Below, piece by piece: positions 1 through 14,071 of a stretch of 64,000 nucleotides of DNA (position 1 is the first letter of the stretch; each line of letters starts with the position of its first letter). Under the pieces are notes generated by a model, which worked only from the letters and a program-made list of their open reading frames with translations, was not told where the DNA came from and made no database searches. The stretch covers positions 8,494,001 to 8,558,000 of the forward strand of contig JARCOQ010000002.1 of assembly GCA_029207755.1 (NCBI GenBank), given 5' to 3'. Source of the stretch: Chamaea fasciata. Its lineage: Eukaryota; Chordata; Aves; Passeriformes; Sylviidae. The translations under genes and the position numbers were made by a program.

Positions 1-3000
1 TTCCTAGAAATACCTACATTTATTTGTCATGTATTATGATAGTAATAATGTAGAGCCACAAACAAGTGGTGGAAATTTACAGTTCCAAGGGTTGAGTTTA
101 CACACTTGAACAGTCTCAAACTTTAGAGTCTACTCTATTTCAAGGCTCATATTCTAAAATTTTGGATTCATTAATTTTAGAACGTTGCTTTCAGTTCTAT
201 TATGCAAACATATAAGAAAACTCCCATGCTCAAAAGAAAAGGATATCACAGAATCACTAGGTTGGAAGAAAACTTTGAGCTCATAGAGTCCATCCCAAAA
301 TACATTTATTCAAGAATAGATGTGATGAGATTTAACCTCACAAATATCAGAAAAAAAACTCAAAAAAATGGGGGAGCACTTACTTTAAACAAGTAATTAC
401 AACACTTATTTGTTGCTTTCTTTACAGTGTAGGTTGTCCTTAGAAATATTTTTTCAAATATATCCAATCATGGGTTATAGATTAACCTCACCCCTACAGC
501 AGAAACCCCAAGTTTGCTCATTTGTTGCTGTAATTTTTGAGTATCATGGGCTTTGCACAGAGAAAGCAAAGTCAAGAAAAACAATTATTACAACACCAGA
601 GCTGGTAAAGTTGAATCCTTTCCTTCTCTGCTTTGTACAAGCATAATCAACACCATGTCCTTACGGTTCTATCAAGTGATCCCTCCCAATTTCAATTCTT
701 AGTTGCCGTACTTGTTTCATACTTTTCTTAATTTTATGTGAATACCATTTACAGAGTCTCTCCTAGGCTTAATTATTAAGTTCTGTACCCAACCATCTTA
801 TTACTCTCTGCTAATATTGTATAAAGTTATTGATAAAGTTAGAAATAAAAAAAAAACTCCAAATAATGTTTTCTGAAGTTTCTTGAGACACAACTCTCAC
901 ATCACCATGCTTAGCTGAAGCATGAGCATAGGAACTGGAAAACACTGAATGGCACCACAAAACAAATAGCAATTCAGCCCAAGACAGACAAAAATAACTC
1001 TAATGCAAACAGTCTGACAGCTTTAATTCCCATGTTTGCTTTGCTATTTCTTGAAACAATTACATATAAGTAAAAGTTGCAATAAAACAAGTAAAAATAC
1101 AAAGCTCACATAAAACAAAGACAGGCGAAAACTCTTGCTCCAGTCACCCCAAATTATGACTTGTGTTCCCTTCTCTGCAGTGTCCAGATACAAAAATTAG
1201 CTGCTGTGTATACTCTAAATGAGCTGTTACAGATTTTACATGCATAAGGAATACTGAATATGGTCATTACACAGTGCTTTTGACAGAGCACCTATAAATC
1301 AGTTTAACAGATACTGCATTTTTCCTCCAAATTAGTTAGAAATGAGTAAAAAACAAATTCATAAAAGTTGCAGCCTAACTAGCTGCTACTTAGTTCATCA
1401 AGACTTTAGAGCTGACTTTACACTTCTTAATTAACTCAAAAAATTGTTCTCTAAAGAACATACATAAAACCACGATGTACATTAATTTAGGCTTTTTTCA
1501 AACTGGCCTTGGGATTCACCTACTTCATTTCCACAAGGCATGTCCCTGATCATTCCTCAATGTCTATGAGGAGGCATATCCCACCATTTGATACAAAACC
1601 TACAGCCCCCATTAAATAAAGGTTTTAAAATGCATACTGCTATAGCATGGAACACATGCCAAGCGAACCAAGCAAACTGACAAAAGCTTAGCACCTCATC
1701 ACAAATAAACTGTTTTACAGTAATTTGGACTTAAGTTAAAGAAAATCCTAGGTTAAAATAATCCCTGTATTTCTGATCCTATTAATACAGAAAACACTCC
1801 AACAAGAGGCCAAGTGCAGAGGAAATTAAGGAAATCCAAGTTTCCAAGACACAAACTAAAGCATCCTCCACAATTTGTTAAAATACAGCAAAAACTGTTT
1901 AAGAAGAAAGAAACCAGTATCTCAAAAGGGTTACATTTACAGGGCCCAAATTTAGACAGAATGAAACAGATGTAAAGAACTTGCCACCATCTACAATAGC
2001 CACCACTTTGTGTGAAACATGAGACAAATTTAATCATCATCAAACTGTATAGCATGTGGACAACATAATAGAGTTTTTTTTTAATGTCGGTGTGCCGAGG
2101 GGGAAGTGCCTTAAAACAGCAAGCCTGTTTAGAACTCTGTCAAAAAGACTCTTTTTTTTCTCCTTTTTCAGAGTCTCCATGACGGCTTTTCCATTGGAAA
2201 TTTCTAACACAAGAATGTAGGAAATTCAAAGTAAGTCATGCTGAATCTGCCTACATCAACTTTACAAATATCTCACCTAAATAATTTAGGGTTTTTCCCC
2301 ATCTCCCCTAGTGGTAAACATTCAAAATCCTTGATGAAACCTTTGAATGTGACATGATTCTGGCTTCCAAGTGAGATATAAATACGTGTAAAAAAATGGT
2401 CTCACAGAAATAAGTGTCAGGAAGACAGAATGAAAACGTCCTTCAAAACCTGACATTAAAAAGTCAATTTGCTCTAAAAATGGACATGACACAGACACAT
2501 AATTTATATAAGTACAACTGCAAAATAACAGCAGTGAAGACCTTAACCTGCACTGCACATCTTTTGTATGCAAAGGTTAAAAATTTATGTTTGGTATTTC
2601 ATTTTCCATTACAGGGATGCTGGGTGTATTTTCAAAGTTTCTGTCTGAAGTGTTCAGCATCTTGAAATTTAGCATCCCAAACCACTGTAATAAGGGCTGT
2701 GGATTTCACAGACGAGTACACCCAACACAGAAAAAACATGACCTTAAACCTGAGTTTTACAGCATCAGTGCTACTAACTGATTAATTCTGAAGAACTTTC
2801 AGATCTGAATAAATAACACAAGGAAAAAAAAATATGGCTGTAGTCCGAGAAAATGTAACCAACAAAGGCTGACTATGAAAGTATGGAAAAACTGGTGAGC
2901 AAAAGTTCATTCCAATTTTCCAAATGCTGGACTGCTGGAAGACAAAGCAGGACCTAAATCTCACAATAACATCATTACCAAAGTGACAACGTGTTCCTTG

Positions 3001-5017
3001 TCCGCCCACTAGAGGATAGGAAATGCATGGAATGGGGAGTAAGTTGTAGGATAAAACTAAATATAGGGGTTATGAGTCTGTTTGATGATGTTTAAAACTC
3101 TCAAAAGCAGTTTATTACAGTTAAGGGGAAACCATCACTCTGAGGTCAGTGCAGTACCATAAAGAAAACGCAATAACACATTGGAGCAATTCAGAAGCTG
3201 AAATAGGTCTCATTTAATGTAATGATGCTGCCAATGCAGGACAAGTGAGATTGAGAGGCCTTGATTTTTCAGGCATTTGAGACTCTTGGGTATCCCATTA
3301 TTCTGCCTTTTCAAAATAACACAGGCCTTTTATAACACCCACAGTACACCCGGCAACTCCTTCTGGATGCCTTGGAGCATTTAAAGAAAACCTCTGTGCT
3401 TATATTCAGGCAATTTTCAACCTACTGTGACTCAGGGAAATCTGTTTGCTTTTTATGAACAGACACCACACATTTTTTATTTGATGACCTATAATGATAA
3501 AACTTACGAAAGGTTCACAACAAATTTAAAAGCTTTTTCAAAAATACAAATTCACATAAAATATAAATCCATGTGTAAAAATGGAGCTTAATGTGGCTGT
3601 GTTATTGTTATGACAGATGAAACTTCAGTAACAGGCAACAAACTACCACATTTTAAATTCAGATATGTTTAGGAATATCCCTTTTTTCTTTGTGTTTGGC
3701 TACCATCGTCGTCTCTTCACCACAACTCCATTTGGCTACCCCAGCTCCCAGTGTACACACGCAAAGATCTTCAGAACACTGTGAGAGAATAATTCAGGGG
3801 ACAGTTGCACAAGATCAGACAACTCTGCTCAGCAACCACTTCTTTAGCTTTCAGTTCCTGCATCTAAAACAGACTTCAAGTCCATACACGAACACTTCAT
3901 TTAATTATAATGTGCTCCCATAAGGTGTCTGCCTCTGTTTCCACTAATTAGGAGACAGGCTCAAACATTAGAAATAAAAAGCCATGCCATCATTGCTTAT
4001 TTTTCAGATATTTCTTTTGATTTAAAAGTATAATCTTCTGCACTAGTTCTTTAAGAAAAAATATATACAAAATAATTAAGACATTTCTGCTGTTTGAGAA
4101 ATTTGTTATATAATGGTTTATCCTTTATACTCGAGCTGGAGAAAGGAAAATGATGAAATGATAACTAAACTGATGAATACATGCAAGCCAATAAATTGCT
4201 CTGAAGCACTGTATTATTATTTCATTACTTTAACAGCTTGAAAACACTTAGAATGATTCTTGGAATATGTGGCTTTTAATACAATGATGAAATTAAATTG
4301 GCCATCAAACCAACAATAGCTAATAAAATGAGAGAGTGGACTAGCTTTAATATAAATATGGAAATGTCAGCGACTTGTTATATAAGGACAATAAGCTATT
4401 ATTTCAGTATTTTACAATCTACAGTATTTCATTACCTTCAGATCTACTCATTTCTGACACCAAATTATCCAAATATAAAAGCCACAGGAATACAGGTGAA
4501 AACATCATCTCAATAACATGCATCTGACTTAAAAGCAAGTTCAAATCAAAATATAAAACATGGGCAGGATAAGTTCTTAAAGACTCTCTAGAAAGTTTAT
4601 ATTAGATGCTGTAACAACATAAAAAGGTCATTCCACTACATGAAATGTAGTAGAAATTTAGCATCAAGGTATTTTCCCTCCCTCAGTTGATCTAAAAGTA
4701 CATGTAAACAAAAAAACAACTGCTTGAATACTAAGATTTTTTTAGTATAATGTGCACTGTAGAAAATAAAAGCTTACGTTTTTCCTTTTCCTGTAGATAA
4801 ATAGGGTAATCAAGACAAAGCACTACAAATTTACAAGAATAGAAAAGAATCTGATCCAATATACTGCTGTAAGAAAACCTGGTGTTAGATCTTATTTCAT
4901 AACAGCTGTTCAGCTTCAAAGACAGGTCCTGCATTCAAGACAGCAACACAATCCTGTTATTCTCTTTTTCCTTAAGTTGTACATCCTTTTCCCAACAACC
5001 TCAAGTTGCTCCAGAAA

Positions 5018-5262
5018 CAGAATCATGGAGTTGTTTAGGTTGGAAAAGACCGTGGAGTCCCACAGCTAGCCCAGCACCGTGCTCACCACGATACCATGTC
5101 CCCAGGTGTTTTTTCTGAGGACGGAAACCCCATGACTTCCCTGTTCCAATGCACGACCACTCTTTCCTAGTATCCAATCTACACCTCATCCAGCACAACT
5201 GGAGGAAATTTCCTCTTTGTCCTGTCTCAGTTTACCTGAGAGAAGAGACCAACCCACTCATA
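5018..5262 (-). mobile_element. CR1 LINE fragment (reverse orientation)
   Basis: Reads in complement as a CR1 3' region. On the plus strand it begins AATCATGGAG, continues TTAGGTTGGAAAAGACC, and later has CTGTTCCAATGC, CCTAGTATCCAATCTACACCT and GAGAAGAGACCAACC, all standard blocks of avian CR1 elements. CR1 elements are usually 5'-truncated, as here. It is antisense to neither splice site and lies inside GBE1 intron 3. Two open frames across it are by-products. Confidence 0.88.
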
Positions 5263-7271
5263 TCGTGCAACAATTTATCAGCTGAAAATGCTTTACCCTG
5301 TACACCCCTGCCTGTCCTATTCACCCACAAAAAGAATCAACCCTGACTTTAGCACCCAGAAGAGAAAACACAGTCCTGAAGATCTTTTGCCAGTGGACAG
5401 TGTAAACTGAGGCCATTTACAACAGCAAATTAAATCACATTACCTCCTCACGAACACAGAGGAAAACAGAGAACATGTCCTCTTTTTCCAGAGGTCAGCA
5501 CTGGAATCTAGAGGCAGTACTTCAGTATGTTTGGTTCTTAATGCATAGGACCACAGCAGAACACTTTCTGATAACACAGTGCAACCTGCTGCAGAGCCCA
5601 GGATTGGAATCAGGAAGTTTCTTGTCTGAAAGTTCACTTTAAAGCAGCTTTAGATAAAAATACAGAAGCCTGATAAAAAATTTGGGATCGAACGGCATGG
5701 TAATGAGCATTATTCTGTAATTGTCTCACTCTACCTGATAGATTTTTAGAGGCCTGATAATTTTTTCTCTTTAATAGCCTCAGAAATAGAAGGCAAGAAA
5801 TGAAGAAGCAAACACAGCTTCTGCACTAGTGCCTCGCTTTTGTTGCCCCTGCACAGCCCTGTAACAAAGCTCAGAAGAGGCCGCAAGGAAGTAAAGGAAT
5901 CAGAAGCTTTTCAACATTTCCCCAGCTCTGGAATACCTTCCCAAATGAACCTTCACCCAAACTGGTGGGGCAAGAAACATGGAAAATGGGAGATCTTTCC
6001 AGAACTCAACTTCATCTGAAAAACTTCTCCATACTCTATTCAGACTGCTCCAAATAACCAAGAAATTGAGTGTGTCTGTCAAGGTGCTTGTAGACTGAAG
6101 TTATTTCCTTACAGTGAATTGATTATAAACCTTGAAATGAAATTTTGGAAAGAATGGACAGCATGTTGCTTCTTCCAGGTTGTTCTCCTTCCTAAATTGC
6201 AAACTGGTTACACTAGAAAGAAAAAGTAATGGAACACTACTCACATTATTCCTTCCCCCAGCTTTATTTTCCTTATCAATTCATGATTACTATAAAAACT
6301 AAGTCAGCCGATACAAAGTTGTCTGGTTTGCTCTTTTTCTTCCTAACTGTTTTCTGAAAAAGAAACCTGTTAAAGGGACAAGCATTTTAATCAAATATTG
6401 AAAAAATAGTCCTTAGTTATCAGACATAATAATACTTTTTAGGTGGTTTACATGTTTAAAAAAGTTCTGCAGAAAAGCTGTGCCATTCAGAAACATTGGA
6501 GAGAGATTTATTGGCTCTGTAAATATATCATGACATCAGCTATTACAATCTAAACTTATGGATATTAAATATTTGTTCACAATTCCCCCTTCTTTCCCCT
6601 TCCCTTCTCCCTCAGGGTAAGAAAATAAATTAAGACTAAAATACAATCAAGATATGACAGAGGCAAAAGCCTATCTTCTAAGCCAAATCATGAAGTCATG
6701 CCTTGATTTTCCAAAAGAGGGAGATGCAGCTCCATTTGTGATTTAAGTATTTCATTGCATTGCAGAACTTCTGAATATCTTTAACTAGTTTACTAGATCA
6801 GGTTAAAAAAGAAAGTTTTTGTTCCTTTTTCTATTTTTGCGCTTGTCTTAGAAAACTAAGAAATACCAGTATTAAAAAAAAAATAAAGAAAGAAAACACT
6901 ATTATCTCTTTGAATAAACAAGTAATTCAAAAGATAGAGCCAGAAGCCTAGTACTATAAAATATCTACGCAGATGAAAATACCATAGGAAAATCAAACTG
7001 TCAAAATCCAGGAAATCATAGGAGAGTTGTTAAAAATGAAAGCAACATCACACAGAAACATTCCCAATTGATTTTAACAGTCAAGTGTATAGAAAACACT
7101 TCACTTAATCATCCAAGTACATGGCTTTATAACTGTTACCTACACAGGAGCAGCATTATTAGGTATGAAGGACAGCCAGTTTATTTTCACAAAGGGAAAA
7201 CACATCTGTGCTGAGGGAAAGCATTCAAATTCTTCTTTTAGTCTAGAATCCTGGTTTTCAAAACCTTTTTC

Positions 7272-7291
7272 AAAAAAAAAAAAAAAAAAAA
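7272..7291 (+). repeat. A20 homopolymer
   Basis: Twenty consecutive A in GBE1 intron 3; a T-run in the pre-mRNA. No recognisable retrotransposed body lies to its left. Confidence 0.95.
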
Positions 7292-8784
7292 TCCAAGGAA
7301 AACCAGAATCTCTAAAATACACAGTTGAAAAATACATTTCCCTCCCTATGACTTAACCAGAAACAAGTTGCTATAAGAACAGTGATGCGGCTTGAAGACT
7401 ACAAAAATTTGTATGCATAATAGAGAAGCATTCCCGTAAGTATTTTATTAGGCTCTTAGTTAAGAGGCTTGGGGTACAAGAACATGGTTTGAAAAGCAGT
7501 CATAATAATAAAGCACATTACACATACATTAAGTGTAACTTACTAGAGTTGTTTCAAGCCATGTCAAGTAGAAAAGAAACTGATAAAGTATGTAATATGG
7601 GCACCCAAGCATTAAGTATTACATATCCTCAACTATAAAGCATTTGAAACAAGAACAACTGCTGCAGAATGCACCTTGCAACTGGGTGGCTGTGCCACAC
7701 TGCAGAGCGTGTCAGGAGCTTTCCTTAGAATGTAATCCTATCCCCCAAATGAAAACAATTCCCATGAGCATCAAAGCCACACTTATATATTCTTAATATG
7801 GACTCTCAAATTCTGTTTCAAGACCTCTTCTTAAGATGCCTCCCTCTTTTCCTCAAGAAAAAAAAAATCACATTTTGCTTAAATCTACCTAATAGTAATT
7901 GAAACAAATAGTCTTTGGTATGGATAAACCAAAAGTAAAATATCCAAAAGTATTTTTAAATAGCAAAACCTCCCACCATAGAACTGTGCCATCTTCAAGT
8001 CACAGCAGAACTAAGCCTGCCAAAATAACTGAACAAGAATTTTCTAAAGTACTGAACTCAGTCTGGAACAAAGGCTCCCAAGAACAGTCCCCTGCACCAC
8101 AATGGTTCATTGGCGCTACAACCTCTCCTATGAGTCCATGAAGAGTTCCACTTTGTTTACTAAATCCAAACAGGCAATGTCAAGAGACCATTTACCTCCC
8201 AATGAGATAACAACTCTTCCTGCCAGCAAACCTCATCTGTAACCCAAAGAAGTCTACAATAACTTGCTGAAGTGTCATGACTCACAATCACACGGTGAAA
8301 CGTGAAGGGTATTGCCACAGAATTAATATTCTGTTTCCCATCAGCACAACTTATACCCAGAAATGCGTATGGTACATAATTTAAGTCCTCTTTAGTAACT
8401 TCAAAATCCCAGGAATACACATCTGTTTCTTCTTGCACATAAGGTATGTACCATGACACTGCAGAACATGTGTTTCATTTGCTGTTCAAATTTGCAAACC
8501 TGGTGATGGTTTTTTGGGTTTTTTTGCATCCTACAGGCCAATTAAGACATGACATTTAAGGGATACAGAACTTAACAGACTGAGCAAGGATATTCCCTCT
8601 TCCCCCAGGCTAAGCTAAAAACCAGAATAATTAGAAGCGTTTCTCTGTGTACCTGCAAGGAAACAGCAAACATTTCTTCAGGAAGGTCTCCAGTGAAATC
8701 AAGCTTAGTTCCTGTGCTCAGGATATCCAAGAATCTTTTTGTAAAAACCACCTGACTGCACATAACCAATCCCATAATGACAAC

Positions 8785-8945
8785 AATCTTCCCAGGAAAG
8801 TGTTGGATTCCCCAATGCTGGACACCTAAGATCCAGCTAGACAAGGTGCTGGGCCATCGTGACCAGGCCATGCTTTTGTCAAGAATAGTTGGACCTGAGG
8901 ATCTTTGAGGTCCCTTCCAACCAGGTGTTCTATGTTTCTATTTAT
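8785..8945 (+). mobile_element. CR1 LINE 3' end
   Basis: Contains GGATCTTTGAGGTCCCTTCC followed by AACCAGGTGTTCTATG and a TTTCTAT tail, the typical 3' terminus of CR1 with its short octamer-like repeat. Upstream similarity (GCTAGACAAGGTGCTGGGCC) extends to about 8785. It is heavily 5'-truncated and inserted in GBE1 intron 3, antisense to the gene. Confidence 0.85.
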
Positions 8946-11900
8946 ATCTTACAGCCCTGAAAGTCCACCATATCTTTAACACTTCTGTCCCCTGAATCCT
9001 AGCCAACAGCCTGCCATTATTAATAGATTTCCTGGGTTTTCACATTCTCATTACAAACACGTTTTTGACTGCAGACTGCCGGAAGTGCACGAGACCTGAG
9101 CTCCACACCAGACTGGTACTAGGCTGCTGCACCTCCTGATCAGCAGGGTCAGCTGCAACATCATCTATTTCATCAGTGACAGTAATTACACTTGATGAAT
9201 TTTACTAGCAGTGGTTCCCTGACACAGATTAACCTACTTGCTCACCATATTTGATTCCTTTTCAAGGTTTACAAGTTCAGCACAGAGCTCGCAGATCTAC
9301 TATGAAGTATAGGATAGAGTGGTAAAAAATGTAAGGATTAAGTTTTAAAACTATTCTTCACAACTAGCTTTCCTCTACCCAGCACCTCATGAATACCAAT
9401 GTATTTTAGGTACTTCCAATCATGATTAATAAACTGTTAGTGTTCTGACTCAATGTAGTTCTTCCTTTGCACACCTGAATATTAAAAAGGTTAATACATT
9501 TGGACGAGAAAACTATTAAAACCAACTGCAGCAAACTTTGAAAGCATTTTGTACAAACTGATGCTGTTCATGCTTGCCTCGATCTTGTACTGGCCCTGGC
9601 ACCTACAACTCCTGTTCAGCAATCACAGAAACCACTCAAACACGCAAGAGTATCAGTAGAAAAATATTGTGTTAACAAGTACACAAGTTATCAAATTTAA
9701 TCACCTCATTACAGTACAAGATATTCCCTCAAAAAACTGTAAATGTCACCATTTAAATACATAGAATATATATATATACACAGAGACATATGAAGAAAAG
9801 GGTGCAGACTTAACAAATAATGGAATGCAGAATTTTTAAAAAAGTTTCTACCTCTTTCTGAGTGTTCTTTCCAGGAAAAATACATGAACTACATTTCATG
9901 AATATTCAAGTGATATTTAGGTGCATATATAGATTCATGCACCTACCCAGCACACTGTTAGTTAAAGTGTCAGATGCATTTATTAATCTAAGAAATTATT
10001 ATTCTGGTAATAATTTCAGAAATCACATATCTATTGTAATTAATTCAACCATAAGGTTGAACAACCACTTCTATTTTAATATATCTTCTCCAGCTCACAA
10101 AAGAAAATTTAGTGGTTCTGCTATACAGATTCTTTTCCTAGTTAATGTTACAGGGCAGCTCTATCATAATTGACAATTTTCAAGTATTGATTTTGCCATT
10201 TTTTTCTTATTTAGATGTGTGAAAATATTTTAGAACTTGACCACGAATTTGGAAATTACTTTCAATTAGGTATAAATTCTTAAAGGATTCAATTTGCCAG
10301 TTGTTTTCCATTTCCTGTGTTGTTCCTTGGCATTCCTGTAAATAATTTTAAGCAAGTTCCCCAGTGCAGATACTAAGATCTCTATTTTTACCAATACTAT
10401 CCCTAAATTCCACTGACACTATTTCAAAATTAGGATCTTGCCAACCACAGAGAAAACTTAATTTAAAGGTACATTTAAGCAGTTGGACAAATAATTTATG
10501 AATAAACAATAAAAGGACAGAGTAACACTGATTAAACTCCTGCATTAATACGACCACACATGACAAGACTTGCTGTAAAAGTCTATCCATGATAATTTTA
10601 AAAGCTTGCTGTGTCCTGTAAAAAGTTAATTAGGAATACCAAAGATGAAGGGAAAAAATCAGTCATTTTCCACCATAAAAGGTACGTACTTGCACCCCAA
10701 CTGCTGTCACTGTAGAACGACAAACATGCTGATGTTTAAAGAAAACATCTTTCAAACTACCTCATTAGAAATAATGAGAGGTAAAAAGGCTTCTTTTATT
10801 AAAGGATAACATTTGACTTTGGGTTTAAATCTCTGCTCACTTATGACATCTGTCAGAAGCTTAAAAGCCAGCACTATCCTACCACAATAGCAACAATATT
10901 TGTTCACTTAACTCACTCTAAGCTCCCAACTGATCCATGGGAGAAAGAAAAAAGATATCCTTTTTTAGCAGGTAACCTTGGTTTGAAGATGGATGTCAAA
11001 ACTCACAAGGGAGTCACTCAACTATCATAAGCATCCATCTCTTCACACAGAAAAGTGTCAGAAGATTTAAAGCAGTTTTTTTTAATTACTCATTTTCTGC
11101 AATGTTTATATTTATTTATGAGAAGACTGCCAGAAGAGCTACAGCAGACAGCCTGCAACTATTGAAAAGAGGCAAACATTTGACCTCTGCTCCTCATTTA
11201 TTTTCCCATGAAAATATTTTGTGACCTGATCTAAATCAGTGTCACTGACTACACTCCATCCATTTCCCATTCTGGCTTAGATATTACTTATTTAAAAGAA
11301 ATGACCTTGTTATCATTTCAGAACTTGGCATTCGCCTGTGTGGAACTGAAGATCAAAACAGAGTAGACAGCAGCTAAAGATAAGGACCTTCAGGAGGAGA
11401 CATTTCTTCCCCTAACAAATTAATCACCACAATAATGTCTGAAGCTGACTATATTAACTTAAGTATTTAAGAATCATACTGGTAAAAGAAACCTTCAAAG
11501 CTGTGATTCCCTTATGCTTTTTTAGTAAAGAAAAATGGAAAATACTTTCATTACTAGAAAGATGTCTGTTGCCTACTCTAGTGCAGACACCAGTGCCTGT
11601 GTATTTCAACATTACCTCTGCAATCTGCATAGCAATTTCTATCTGCAAACAATCAATATTTCCAGCTTCTACATGAACAAAAATCAGCAAAACTGTGCTC
11701 TAAGACACAAATTACAGACATTTATGAACAACCATAAATGTTTGAACCACACAGCTCAAGGAAAGCTTACAGAGAAAAAAAAGCTTTCTGCACCCATTAG
11801 TAGAATGAGAGAGGATAAAATCAGCAGTAGCATAAGGGTAAGGTACATGCCTACCATGTGAATACTCCAAAAGCTTTTCTGATAAACTATCTTTGAACTA

Positions 11901-12312
11901 CCTTAACTGGAGATTTCTTTGGTTTTTTTTCTGTTAGCCCCATCATGTGACTACAACACTAGCACACACTGTGAAGTGTTGGATTCAGTCCTGAAGGCAC
12001 AACAGAACAAAAACAAAGTGTCAAGAAAGATTATTAGCAAAGCTACAGCTGAGGCTGGGAGTAGCTCCATATGGATGGAGAAATCAATTGTGACCACATA
12101 CACTCATGAATCAAGTTTCTGAATATTTGGTCCTTTTTCTAAGGAATATATTCCAAAAAAAATCTGTTTCACATGCAGACAGGAAGTCCTGCTTCAAAAG
12201 CCTGCTGGACAAAAATGTATTTTGAGTGTCAGTGACAGCCACATAAATTTGTCTAAAATTGACCAGGGAAAGCACAATTGAAGTGACAGGGTAGAAACAG
12301 CCTAAAACAATT

Positions 12313-12333
12313 AAAAAAAAAAAAAAAAAAAAA
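12313..12333 (+). repeat. A21 homopolymer with A-rich tail
   Basis: Twenty-one consecutive A followed by GAAAATAAAAAAACGAAAAA. No recognised processed gene copy sits upstream of it. Confidence 0.95.
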
Positions 12334-13958
12334 GAAAATAAAAAAACGAAAAACTCACATTCTACTCCACCAGTGGGTATCTTTTGGCTTTTCAGAAAAC
12401 TCAGAGCAACTCCAGAAGTATAGCAATTCATCTTGCAAGTACATCAGTACCAAGTGTAATCAGTAGCAATTCCACATACTAAACAAATTATGTATAACGC
12501 TTGCTCTGTAGACTTTATATTTCAAAGAAAATGCTGGACAGGAAGAAAATACTACCAAGACCTCTACTTCAAAATAAGGAGATATGATCTGCGATTAGCT
12601 AAGAGAAAAAAATCATCTTACGTCACTCCAAATACATTTAAGAATCTATGTTTTTTTTTGCTATTATGTTAATAATTATCAACACTCATCATCATTCACA
12701 CCTCATATCTTTACAAAGAGCTTAGAATATTCCACAATAGATGAGTCAGGAGTTTTGTAGATAAAACACAGAAGGTAAATTTAGCAACAATCAAAAAATC
12801 TAACCTACTTGCATCTCAAAACCATGGAAAATATTAAATAACCATTCGGTACTCTCATACCTTGCTGCATAATTACTGCATTTCTGAGTTGCAGACAACT
12901 GTTTTCTTTCCTGCGCTGTAAAATAAAACCAGCTTTCTTGTCCTCAAATTATTATTCCTAAATTTCAATTTATCCTTATTTAATACTGGGATGATTTCAT
13001 AAGCCATAACAAAAAGCACAGAGATGTGCACACACACTGAGTAAGCATTTCCAGTGCATTGTTTTAACAGATTTCTTGTTTCCCTAAGCTGATTTTCAGC
13101 AGAAAAATGAGGATTTTTGTTCAGTATTTTAGTTTTGTTGATGAGATCTCTGAAAATGTACTAATATTATACAAATGCTCCCAGTTTCTTAATTTTCCTA
13201 GTCTATAGCAGACTAGTAGAATTTCAGCACATGTCTTTCTGCCCTCTATTAGCACCCAGTACCTCAAACTCAAGCTCTGAGTGCAACAAAGCACATCTCT
13301 GACTTAAAACAATATTCACCTAGAAACCATCAATTCAGCTGTTAGCTGTCATTAGGTGAATTTGCACTAAGCATACAACTGTGGCATTTGACAGCTCAGT
13401 GAAATTTTCCATTAGTTTCTGGAAGAAAGCATTTTAAGATCATGGATGCTCATGAAATACAACTGTGTTCAGTTACACTTACTTAGGCCTTCCACTCAAT
13501 ACTCTGAATTCCTAAAGGGTAAGTAGAAGTTTTAAAAATCTGCATGCACCATTAAAGCAACGAAAAAATCACCTGAAAAGCCATGGTTACAAGGATTGCA
13601 GAAATGTCCAAGGTATTGAGATTTTAATAGGATCTCAATAACATGTAGTTGCACCAAAGAAAGAAAGATTTTAACTATACATTACTTAATTCTTCTTTTT
13701 CAGATTATCAATTTGTAAACCTTTTCCTCTTATAACATGGTACAATACCCTACAACTACATTTCAGCCACATATGCCTGTTCCCAAAATCTTTGCGATGT
13801 TTAATGTTTCACTCCTTCAGGTCACTTTGCTCAACTAGATGGACTGATTCTGATTCTTAGAATAATTAGAATGTTATAAAGTTACTTAAAAGAAAACAAA
13901 ATGGACAGTAAATGAGTAAGAAGGGTTGCAAGAGCTGGAGTAAGTCTAGAACCAACAC

Positions 13959-14071
13959 CTTTAGCTTTGATCCATGGGGCACAGGAGAACGGCCATCTTC
14001 AGGTGGAATCAACAACTCCCACTTCCCATATTCCAACTTCTTATACGGATGAGAAAATGGATTCCAGCCAT
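13959..14071 (-). CDS. GBE1: GBE1 exon 3: continuation of the CBM48 module
   Basis: 113 bases. The first two complete codon 88 (A+AT = Asn), followed by 37 codons (residues 89-125). The peptide reads [20 protein letters not shown] and ends PVPHGSKLK, matching human [20 protein letters not shown] and VPHGSKLK. The GDFNGWN junction made with exon 2 is the hallmark CBM48 motif. The acceptor is ATATTGCAG|AT (AG at 14073-14072). The donor is CTAAAG|GTGTTG (GT at 13958-13957), phase 0. It was chosen because the frame beyond it diverges completely from GBE1. That donor is weaker than consensus, so its exact edge is slightly less certain than the others. Confidence 0.94.

Larger units (their letters stand above)
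1..13958 (-). other. GBE1 intron 3 (partial)
   Basis: Begins with the donor at 13958-13957 and continues past the left edge. The sequence is AT-rich and mostly unique. It holds a reverse-strand CR1 fragment near 5.0-5.26 kb, a forward CR1 3' end at 8.79-8.94 kb, and A-runs at 7272-7291 and 12313-12333. An open frame at 8459-8160 on the minus strand is discussed as a finding. No further GBE1 exon, RNA gene or other recognised gene is seen. Confidence 0.88.

Noticed and set aside
1..13958. GBE1 exon 4
   Set aside because: Looked for the minus-strand coding of the conserved ISPWAKY region. None of the GCCCA occurrences checked gave the right reading, so the exon is taken to lie outside the window.
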